NCBI GenBank assembly: GCA_963932465.1
Contig: OZ010798.1
Coordinates: forward strand, 17,282,981 to 17,346,980
DNA from: Maratus speciosus
Lineage: Eukaryota; Arthropoda; Arachnida; Araneae; Salticidae
Direction: 5' to 3'
DNA: 64,000 nucleotides
Position numbers and translations under genes: made by a program. Below, in pieces: positions 54,712-64,000 of this stretch (the first letter of the stretch is position 1; each line of letters starts with the position of its first letter). The notes beneath the pieces were generated by a model that worked only from the letters and a program-made list of their open reading frames with translations, was not told the origin of the DNA and ran no database searches.

Positions 54712-56234
54712 GGTCCTATGCTAATAAGTTTTACACTATATTTTGCATCAGAAACATACTTTAATAATATTTTAAACACAAATTGAGTAATGAAATAAAA
54801 TAGATTTTTGAAAATGTGTCCAAAGGATCATTTTACCCTCACCCAAGGGTAAAATGATCCTTCATTTAAAAATGATTGTAAATTCTTTTTTATCGGCAAA
54901 ATAAAGGATATAAAAGTAATTATGACAATACATAATGAAATAAAATAAGCTTTACGATCAAATAGCATGCATAATTGTTTTAATGTAAATTTTAAAATAA
55001 AGAAGTGTCACAAATAATTTCGAAAAAACAATGAAATGGAATATTTGAAATTTATGATCGAAAAGTAACGCCCATTTCTGCCCCATCTGAAATCTAGGAA
55101 TATTTAAGCACATATCGCAAAGATACACATAATCGTCTTCTCATCTATCCCTGTGCATGCATTTTGCGCCCTCTTACGACACTTGTGACACTGGATCAAA
55201 CCTTCACCTTCTGCAGAGGAGGCAAACTTCTGAAACTATTTCACTATTGTTTTTTAGACACCCTTTTCTTCTGATTCCCATAACAACATATCCAGTGTTG
55301 CCAGTGGGCTACTTTCTTTAAATTCAGATTTCTTGATTGACACCACTTTTTTGAAATAGTAAAATTCGCCGTATTTAATGACATATTAATTAAGGCGAAA
55401 ACAAGAGCAATTTTTCCGTTTCAAAAAAGTGGTGCCAATCAAGAAATCTGAATTTTAAAAAAAAGAGCCCACTGGCAACACTGATGGGAATACGTCTTTG
55501 CTTTGACTTCATGCTCTTTTCTTTGCTTGTTCTGGCTATTTCGATTTTAGATTTAGAATATTTTAATTGGATTTTCTTAGCTGCAGCCTCTTTTATCTTC
55601 TCTTTCTGTTCTCCATTTTTCGCTTTCAAGCACAGTTGATTCTTATAAGGACTGCTCGTTAAAATGACACTTTTCATCGATTTCCTTTTTCTCGAAGTGC
55701 TTGGTTCCGTTTTCTTTGGGGACGCTAGGATAACATGTGGACTTAAAGAGAAAGGTTTGGGGCAGTCACACATTTGGCCCCCACGATGACTAGGAAGCGG
55801 TATCGGATTTTCTTCAGCCAATAAAATGGTAGTAAAACGATCCACATAGTGGATCATTTTACCCGGCAACATGAATGTCCATTTTAGGTCATATAACTAG
55901 ATGACGTCTAGAAACATAACAAACTTAGCATGTGCAATTCACATCTAAAAACATACTCTATTAAGTAAACCAAGTCATATTTCTGTACATGAAAAACTGT
56001 ATATGTAAACCAATATGAAAGTTAGTGCTTATCTTATAGCAAATATTATAAAACCCACTTTTTCAAAGATTTCTATTCAGACGCGTTATACTGCGATCGT
56101 TTGAATACCGCCATTGCTTCTTCTTCACTTGGCACAACTAGTTTATTTGTTGCCCTGTAGATAGCGCAACCTGTCTGGGAGAAAACCTATGCGGATCGTT
56201 TTGCCCACTAGGATCATTTTAGGCCAACTTCCCC
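54712..56234. mobile_element. Right 1.5 kb of pogo-like element copy 2
   Basis: Follows copy 1 in order from CCTATGCTAATAAGTTTTAC to the right end CTAGGATCATTTTAGGCCAA then CTTCCCC, flanked by TA at 56235. On the minus strand a frame at 55390-55872 begins PGKMIHYVDRF and continues with a Lys-rich segment (ILTSSPYKNQL) resembling pogo-type transposase tails. The segment 55000-55630 is absent from copy 1. An uninterrupted GGCACAACTAGTTTATTTG near 56140 is the empty counterpart of the Tc1-like insertion in copy 1. Confidence 0.7.
55293..55483. mobile_element. 191-bp MITE with about 65-bp inverted ends
   Basis: CAGTGTTGCCAGTGGGCTAC at the left is mirrored by CCCACTGGCAACACTG at the right, and the match continues through AAATTCAGATTTCTTGATTG and CACCACTTTTTTGAAA. 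The spacer is about 60 bp. It lies within pogo-like copy 2, in a segment missing from copy 1. Confidence 0.8.
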
Positions 56235-56393
56235 TATATATTTTGAAATTGTTTTAATACCTTGGGCAACTCTACAATTGGAAAATAATAGAAATAAAAA
56301 ATCATTTTCATCTCTGAATGTGTCATGTTTTTAGGTAGTCATATTCCATGTGCCAAAGAATTGGGGAACATTTTCATTTCATAAAAAATGTAC

Positions 56394-57458
56394 AGTCGTG
56401 CAAAAAAAAGTACACACCCCCTACTAACTCCTCAACAAATTATCGTAGAAGAAAGTTACTGGTACCGAACGATTGAAAATAAAGTCTACTTTTAAATGAT
56501 GTATATAAAATTTGCTTAGGGGGCCATCTACATATTAAAACGAACCATAACTTTGTTTTTTTCAATAGCAGTACACAATTCTGACAGCATAAATGAACTC
56601 TACACCCTTCAATTAGCCTAAAAACAATTTTTTATGCAATTCGTACGATAAATTTCCGAGAAATTAATTATTTTAAAACGAGCGTATTTTAAGGGCTGTA
56701 TCCAAATTGAAGTTCGGTACTCAATTGTTAACCGAGAGAGCCCCCTTCTTGATCAAGGCACCTTAAGCGACATTCAAGCAGTCAATGAAGACTGCTAGAT
56801 TACAGGATAGCATAAGAAAATTCAAAATATCTCGTCACTTCTATCATAGACGGCCCTTTAAACCATCATTTTGCCGTTTTTTAAGCATAATTTGAAAACT
56901 ACTTGGAATAAAAATGTGAAATTTTGGATTTCCATAAAGCAGGACTTAATAAATATAAATCCATCAAAAAAATTGTAGGTTGCAATTCATAATTTTTTCG
57001 AATATTAATTTCATAATTCATATCATAAAATTATAAAAATTGTAAATTCAACATATTTATGTTTGGGTATATTAGTATTATTGCTACACAAAAAATTAGG
57101 ACATTAGGAGCATAATTTCAGGAGATATAAATAAAAATATGAAAATGTAATTTAACATTAGAAGCACTAAACTTTGAATGGTTATAATTCAAAAACTTAT
57201 CATTCAAATGACTTGAAATTTGTTGTCTAAGCATAGTTTGAACCGAAAATTTGAAATATCTCGTTAAAATTGGGTATTACCATTGAAAAAAAAATGAACT
57301 TTGGATTCGTTTTAATATGTAGATGGCCCCCTAAGCAAATTTTATTCACATCATTTAAAAGTGGACTTTATTTCCAATCGTCCGGTACCAGTAACTTTCG
57401 TCTACGACAATTTGTTGAGCAGTCAGTAAGGGGTATTTACTTTTTTTCCCCACGACTG
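56394..57458. mobile_element. Tc1/mariner-type MITE with about 153-bp inverted ends
   Basis: TA at 56392-56393 and 57459-57460 flanks inverted arms 56394-56546 and 57304-57458. The left starts CAGTCGTGCAAAAAAAAGTA and the right in reverse complement CAGTCGTGGGGAAAAAAAGTA. The arms share CTCAACAAATT, AAAGTTACTGGTACC and GGGGGCCATCTACATATTAA. The interior of about 750 bp has no recognisable transposase. Confidence 0.82.
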
Positions 57459-57530
57459 TACATCTTGTTTTTAAATTGTTTACGACCTTTTTTTGTGAAC
57501 AACATGAATTAATATCTTTAAAATGCAAAC

Positions 57531-58097
57531 TTAACCCCATAATTCTCGCTCCCGTCAATATTACGGGCTGAGGTGTCGTTCGTTATTTCTCGCCCCCGTC
57601 CTATTTCCGGGCTGGAGATTTATTGTTGGAAAAAACTTCTGAAACCAGAAAAAATTAACTGGCATTTCGGTGTGAAGTCTTTGAATATTGCCGTTTGAGT
57701 TTGGCTTTTGCGCTGACTGTAATGTTGGGCTTGGTTTTGCATGTTTCGAAATATGTAACACTCAAAAACTTATTAATAATCAAAATTTAACGTATATATA
57801 TTATTTCAAATATTATTTGTAAAAATGTGTGTGATGATGATAAATAAAGATCTAAGATGTGAAAAATAAAGGTTTTATTCCCATTAATTTGTACGGTGTA
57901 AAAAGACACAGAATTCTCACATGATGGCTTTTCTACAAATATGAATTTGTTCTATAACATCTTTCTTGTTTTCGCCTTAAAAAAAACTAATTGCATATTT
58001 TATTTAGAAACCTTATAATTATTCAATTTCTGTAATAAAATAAATAGGTACTTTTTTGATGGTTTTTCCAAATATTAAGCGACCGTGAAGGGGTTAA
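57531..58097. mobile_element. piggyBac-type MITE, TTAA target duplication
   Basis: TTAA at 57531-57534 and 58094-58097 flanks inverted CCCC...GGGG ends (TTAACCCCATAATTCTCG on the left, GACCGTGAAGGGGTTAA on the right). The subterminal left part has an internal duplication (CTCGCTCCCGTCAATATTAC and CTCGCCCCCGTCCTATTTCC). A TIR this short makes the right boundary less certain. Confidence 0.5.
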
Positions 58098-58099
58098 AC

Positions 58100-58780
58100 A
58101 ACATGTTCAGAAATATGTTGTGCTAATGAGCTTGTTAGAATATTGAAATATTGGTTTTGTAATAAGCACAAATTCGGCTATTGAGTTTTGAGATACTATG
58201 GTCATCTTTTGAACCATAAACAGATTAGAACTGACTTTTGACATTTTCAATAGATATATTTATATTTTCTGCATAGGCGAATACGGATGTCTTTACAAAT
58301 GCATGAAAAAAATTATATTTGTCATTTGCTTGACTGAGTAGAATCTTTCGGCATAACAATTTCAGGTGAATGCATTTTTGCTCTAATTTTCATTGTCCTA
58401 ATTTAAGAATATGGCATTATTTAACAGAGGAGCTGAACAAATTTTTCTACTCAAAGAAGGACATGTCAGGCATATGCATATAAGATATAAACTTTATTGC
58501 TGAATAACTTTAACTTCTAAAAATATCCTTTTTTTATTTAAAGATCTTTCAATTTTTTTTTCTCATCAAATTTACCCTACATGGTAAAGAATTTCAGAAA
58601 GTCATGCTCTGGTGCTGAAGTGTCAAACCTTTCTATTTATTCCTTTATTTTATGATATACAGGCCTAGGAGTGGTGAGCCATTCTTGTAAAAGAGAGAAA
58701 ATGAAAAAAGAGCCAATTTTCATCTGCCACATAAATATTTGGGTTAACCAAAAACCTTAGATATTTAATGCCATCTGCAA
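58100..58780. other. Intergenic AT-rich DNA, nothing recognised
   Basis: No repeat, motif or coding frame recognised between the piggyBac-type MITE and the degenerate minisatellite. Confidence 0.4.
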
Positions 58781-59930
58781 AATACATTTTCAAAGCATGT
58801 CAATCTTTTACGAAAAAAAATCGCGAACTTCGTCAATCTGTCGCCAAAATATATCTCGATAATCGGTCCAAAACAATAAATTTGTCAGACGATCTCTGGA
58901 AAAAAATCGCGAAATTCGACAAATGGTTTCGGGTGAAAAATCACGAAATTCGTTAAATGGTCTCTGTCAAAAATTGCGAGATGTGTCAAATGATCTCGGG
59001 GAGAAAAAATCTCGAAATTCATTAAATGCTCTCTGGAAAAAATAGCGAAATTAATCAAATGGGTTTTTGAGAAGGGGGATGGGGTCGCAAAAAAATGTTA
59101 GTTTTGTCAAAGATAATCAAAAACAGTAAATTTTGTCTATTGACCGAGAAAAAATGTCACTAATTTCGCCAAATGATTGCAGAAAGAATAATGAATTTCG
59201 TCAAACTATCGAACGAAAAAAATAGAGAATTTTGACAATCGTTCGCGGGAAAAGACTTCACATTTAGTCAATTTATCTAGGTAAAAATATCACTAAATTC
59301 GTCAAATGGTCTCAGAAAAACGCAAAATTTGTCAAATGGTCCAAGGGGAAAAATCGCGAAATTCGTCGAACGATTGTGAAATTTAAAAAGTGATCTCAGA
59401 AAAAACCGCTAATTTTGTCAAAAGATCCTGGAAATAGATTTCGTATATCGGTCCACTAAAAATATCACGAAATTTGTCAAATGGACTCTGAAAAAAACCC
59501 GCAAAATTCCTCAAAGGGTCTCGGCTAAAAAATAGTAAAATTCATCGAATTATCTTTTAAAAATGGCGAAATTCGTCAAATTGTTTCGGAAAAATTCACT
59601 AAATGGGTCTCGAGGCGTCACGAAATTCATCAAACGCTCTCGAAATTCAATGAGTGATCACAGGACAAAATCGCTAATTTTGTCAAAGGATCGTGGGAAA
59701 TAAGTAGCGAATTTTGACAGTCGGTCCCGTAAAATGTTTACGAAATTCTTAAAATGGTTTTGGAGAAAAATAGCAAAATTTGTCCAATGATCTCGGTAAA
59801 ACGAAAAATTTGTTAAATGTGTCTTGGGAGATCATAGAAAAAAAATCGCAAATTTCGAAAATTGGTTGTGTAAAAATATGAAATTCGTCAAATGGTTTCG
59901 GTAAAAACTTTGATTTAATTGCGGTTTCAT
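58780..59930. repeat. Degenerate minisatellite, family member 3
   Basis: About 1.15 kb of imperfect units, roughly 30-45 bp, built from AAATCGCGAAATTCGTCAAA and TGGTCTCGGG(A)n. The same words on the opposite strand (GCGATC, TTTGACGAAATTT) occur at the right edge of the 28-bp array (47370-47460), and related ones at 12740-13330 and 45480-46050. The open frames here follow from the repeat. Confidence 0.7.
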
Positions 59931-61609
59931 AATAATAGTAATTTTTTAAAAAATTGATAATTTTCATCCAATTATATTTTGGAACTCTGTGTAACTGCAA
60001 GTCCCTAAGTAAGTGATGAGGGACGACATCGGCCACTTATCAATTTCTGTATAAAAAATCAACAAAATTCACTTGTAAGTTCCCTAATCCGTTAACTCCA
60101 TATTTAAACAGAAAAGAATGCATGATCACTTGGTTAATCACTATGTTCTTCTATTTTATTCTCCATTCTCATTTCCTATTTATTTATAGAAAAATTCCGA
60201 AATCACTTACTATTATTTTAACCAATTAGGTTGTACACTATCCTACATGTCCAAAGAAAATTAATGCTATTTCCTTGATTTCATTACTCTCATGAAATTA
60301 TCTTATTTTGTTAAAAAAAGTTAGTTCCCTACTACATAAGATAAAGAATCAATGCAGTCCACTTTTTAATCCCCCTATCCGTATAAGCATATTTATGAAC
60401 AAAAAGTGCTGTATTAGCAATCCAAAATTGGTTATGATACAGCTAATTATTGCATTCATTGGAGATACTTCTAATCACATATTAATGTTGGTTAAATATT
60501 GACTTTATATTCGAAGTATTTGAAATAAAACCACAACAAGGAGAAATATCCAGTTTGCATTGAAAATGTCGGCAATGAAATAGTGATAAACTTCTTGCCG
60601 ATGTTGAGGTAATATTGGCAAAATTTTAAGTACTCCTAATGTAAGGGCAATATTTCATGCATACAGGGTCTGTCCAGTAAGTACAGTTTCTCAAATGAAT
60701 AAGACTTAAAATTTGATTCATGCTGGAATGAAAAATACTTTTACTTTACTAAAAATTCAAATAGCAGAGTGAAATTATTTATGTTCTAGATTTGTTTTGC
60801 ACAAGAAACTTTTTAGCAATCAGTTATTAAGCAAAACTAGAGAATCTGTCCAAAAAGTAATGAGACTGATTCCATAAAATTCGTTTATTTGAAAATCATT
60901 TTTCAGACGCTTAATATCCTTCAACAGCACCGTGCGAAGAAAAAACTGCGTCTGGGGCAAAGTTTCAATTTGCCCCCCCCCCCCCCACACACACACACTT
61001 TTCCTTTGTGACATGTGTCTCAAAATTGAAAAGTGCAGAAACAGAAATAAATTCTATCGAATACGTATTTCGCATTTATTTTGGAGCTTTAAGTTTAATT
61101 TTAATTCAGAAACTTCAAACAACTAAATAACATAAGAGAAAATTGCACTTAGATTTGGGCAAAGATAATCTAGGAAATGAGTGTAGAAAAAAATGTATCT
61201 AACAGTATAATATAGCAGTTTACAACCCTTTTGTATTCCCAGAAGAAAACTCCATGCTAGTTTCAGAGCATATGTTTTTGTCACAAGCACAGAATGAAAA
61301 TTACAGACTCAGAAAAGAGAAGGTTAATGAAAGAGACTAAGACAAAAACCTAAAACAAGTTTTGAACAGAAAGAAGTCTTTATTCGTAAATTTGTATTTG
61401 AGTGCAGGGTAAGGGACCATGCTATGCAGATATAGCTTTGAAACGAAAAATGAACGTACTTTTATTGGGAAAAAAAATTCCAATACGTAATTTTTTTACA
61501 AAAAAAGAAGAAAAAACGGGGTTTGTAGTAAAAATTTGGCACCCCCTCAATTTCCGCACCTGGGGCGACTGCCCCCTTAGCCCCCGCTTCGCACGGCCCT
61601 GTCCTTCAA
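59931..61609. other. Intergenic DNA with transposon-end-like sequences
   Basis: At 60665 ACAGGGTCTGTCCAGTAAGT and at about 60843 GAATCTGTCCAAAAAGTAAT then GAGACTG look like mariner-type element ends in direct orientation. A C-tract with a CACACACA run lies at 60974-60999. Near 61545-61605, GGCGACTGCCCCCTTAGCCC then CCGCTTCGCACGGCCCTG is GC-rich and repeat-like. No gene recognised. Confidence 0.35.
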
Positions 61610-62100
61610 TATAGCTTCCTCCTGCACTAATACATCGTTGCCAACAACTCTGCCACCCATTTATGCCCGCCTGGAAGTCTTCAACTGGAATGATGTTCAG
61701 AACGCGCGTTACGCTTTTCTGCATGTTCTCCAGATTGTCAAAACGATGTCTTGCTAAGCTGTTTTAACAGAGGGAATAGAAAAAAGCCCGCCAGTGACAG
61801 ATTGTGGCTGTACGGTGGTTGGGGCAGCGTTGTCATACTGTATTTTTCCAGGAACTGGATCACTTTGAAGGATGTGCTGGAGCCAGCTTGTCACAAATTT
61901 TCCGCATTTGAAGTCCTTCCGTGACAATTTGATGCACAATCGATTTCGTAAGTCCCAATGTCTGCGCAATCATCCGACTATCAGAGACCAAAAATACTTA
62001 CATTTTAGCCATGTTGTCTGAAGCTCGAGAACTTGATGGACGCCCAACGTGTTGTTCGTCTTCGATGTCCTCTCTTTGTCTTTGAAGGCTTTGCGTCACC
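61610..62100 (-). pseudogene. IS630/mariner-type transposase relic (GVQW3/SETMAR-like)
   Basis: On the minus strand, from about 62040 downward, fragments read DSRMIAQTLGLTKSIVHQIV then LQMRKICDKL, matching the helix-turn-helix part of mariner-type transposases (MIAxxLGxxKxTVxxIVxxxLxMRKxCAK). From 61724 downward VTRVLNIIPVEDFQAGINGW then RCISAGGSYIEG matches the C-terminal end of the same proteins. The catalytic core between is deleted and several stops are present. Inactive. Confidence 0.68.
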
Positions 62101-62109
62101 TAAGCACTT

Positions 62110-64000
62110 AAGCTTTGGACAATAAAATCCTTCCTTCTTATAACTTGGGAAGCCTCTCGCTAGCCGACTTGTTTAGTTTTACACAAAACTTTTTGGCGTA
62201 TCTGTGCTTGACAGTCCATGTCATTCTGAAAACCTAACACCTCATTCAAACACGTTTCTGCTTCACAAGCGATCTGTACCCTGCAAAGGCTCAAGGCCAA
62301 CTGATTTTCACTAGAATCTGTAGCTGACAGTCCCCACCGTATGTATCGCTCGCCAAACTCCGTTCCTTTGGCCTTCTGCTTGGTGCAAGAAATTCAGTCT
62401 CATTACTTAATGGACAGACCATGTATATTGACCAAAAATACACTAGAACAATGGACTTTATCCATGAATGGAAAGAGCCACGCCTCTGGAAGTATGTACC
62501 ATCCAAAAAAAGTATTTTTATTCGATGAAGGGAAAAGAGAATTAAAATAATATGCATGCCTGTTTGTGTTTATTTCTATAAACCAGCAGCTGGCATGACA
62601 TAGCTAAAGTTCATACTGACCCAATATTGTTTTACCTGCAAAGAAGTCCCCAAAACAATTTCTAAATAACTGATAAGTTACTTTCTGTTTCATTCTCGCT
62701 TCTCTTTTTATGCTTATTTGGCAACAAAAGTTCCAAAGTTACATCTGTTTGTTTTTTAACTTAATGATATAGTATGGTATTTAATTTATCTGGAGAAAAT
62801 TGATAATTCAAATCTTGAATTAATGTATCTACTCTAATCTTGAAATATTGTACTAATCAAACTGGTGCCTACTCAGCCCAGTGTCCAACAAATTAGCAAC
62901 AAAATTAGGAGATGGAAACCAACATTCACAGCTTTACTAATACCAACGTAATCATAACATATGGCTGTATAAGGTTTCCAGTGTTTCTTTCTACAAGATT
63001 GACAGTTTGGGCTACTTGAAAAAGCCCGCCTTAAGGTACTCTTCTGACAGCTGACCAGTCAAAAACTGCCGACATTTTCAATATAGTTTGCGCCTGGCCC
63101 AATTAAATGGCTCGAAATTGTCCCAAATAACCAGATTATCTGTAATTCAATCTTTTCACATATTACATTTTCTTATTTTTTTTGCTCTCTGCTTGTTGTG
63201 TGGTACCAGACATCAGGTACGCTTTTAGACTCAGGCATGGATGTTTTTAGGGGGCACGATTCCAGTTTAACTAGAGCTCTCGTCTGTTTGACCACCATGT
63301 GCAAAAATGCACTATAGTGCCCTCAGCCAGCCAACTTTAATTAAATTAAGCAAATTATTAACATTTTGCGATGCAACAACTCCGATTTGAAAAATATTTA
63401 CTCAGATGTTAGAATACATCATTTGTAACATTTAAAAAATAATTCAGAACATTAAAAACTAAAAAAAATATTTACTAAAATATACTTTTCTCACATCTGC
63501 AGTAAAAAGACAATTACATATTTCTCTTAAATATTGTCAGTTATATAAAATTGTAAAGTATACGAACTTACCTTTAAAAAATCTATTTTTGGACGTCTTC
63601 AGCCTTTTTAATTTTACAAAATTTACAAAGATCATTTTAGGAATAATGATGCGAAATTGCTTAAATAACTTTGGCATGAAAAATTAACTCAGTATCGCCG
63701 ACTGTTGATAATTCTGTGAACAATTTATATTAACAGCTGTATTGGGAGATAGCAGCCATAAAAAATAGTATTTTAAAACCCAGTGTATAAAGTAACATTA
63801 ACTTTTGGTTATGTTTCAGATATGCAACACGGTGATACAAAGGGAACATACAGAAGTTAAAATTAAATTGCAGCAAAAAACACTAATACAATGTAAAACT
63901 CTGGTTTATTAGAGGAAGGGAATTAATTATAAATTAAATTAAGTAATGAATGCTTTAGGCTAATTAGAGAATAGGGCACAGTTTTAGGCAGACAAGAATA
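62110..64000. other. Intergenic DNA, no gene recognised
   Basis: Short open frames on both strands near 62291-62557 lack recognisable motifs. The remainder to the window end is AT-rich, with no clear repeat boundary or exon. A gene crossing the right edge cannot be excluded. Confidence 0.3.

Overview
This window is AT-rich, intron-rich eukaryotic DNA. Canonical GT/AG introns, dispersed mariner, Tc1, pogo, piggyBac, hAT and Penelope-like relics, tRNA-derived SINE fragments and long homopolymer tracts suggest an arthropod, possibly an arachnid. The species cannot be fixed from the sequence alone. No bacterial-type operons, rRNA or CRISPR were seen. Most open frames longer than 60 codons are chance frames in low-complexity or repeat DNA.

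One convincing host gene runs left to right across about 2.2-35.6 kb. Its conserved exons, all on the + strand, are 2246-2398, 13445-13636, 14097-14180, 22366-22449, 24752-24835, 28110-28193, 28889-28972, 31093-31199 and 34719-35618. Exons 1 and 2 together make a complete THAP zinc-finger domain (ligands C4, C9, C50, H53). Exons 3-6 are four 84-nt, phase-0 exons, each giving exactly four coiled-coil heptads. Exons 4-6 are clear tandem duplicates and exon 3 is a more diverged relative. Exon 7, also 84 nt, is Ser/Asp-rich. Exon 8 carries an F-box start and exon 9 the F-box end plus leucine-rich repeats. The THAP/coiled-coil half is intact. The F-box/LRR half has two in-frame stops (31129-31131 and 34762-34764) and a one-base frameshift near 35061-35064. 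The present product therefore looks like a protein of about 267 residues derived from a longer THAP/coiled-coil/F-box/LRR ancestor, unless the lesions are assembly errors.

The introns hold many transposons: a 310-bp tandem array with paired YY1-like motifs, a 3.25-kb long-TIR element, a mariner relic, a pogo-like element interrupted by a Tc1-like element, SINEs, a Penelope endonuclease fragment, and several long-armed foldback elements.

Downstream of the gene (35.8-64 kb) I see no confident host gene. Two halves of one pogo-like element, at 35829-35892 and 54712-56234, flank an 18.8-kb block that starts CCCTAGTAGCA and ends with its inverse. This suggests one very large insertion or a rearrangement. 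Inside it are Tigger-, piggyBac- and hAT-type elements, a 28-bp minisatellite (about 46.06-47.36 kb) and a nested cluster of inverted repeats. The right flank holds a Tc1/mariner-type MITE, a piggyBac-type MITE, a degenerate minisatellite related to the 28-bp array, and an IS630/mariner-type transposase relic at about 61.6-62.1 kb.
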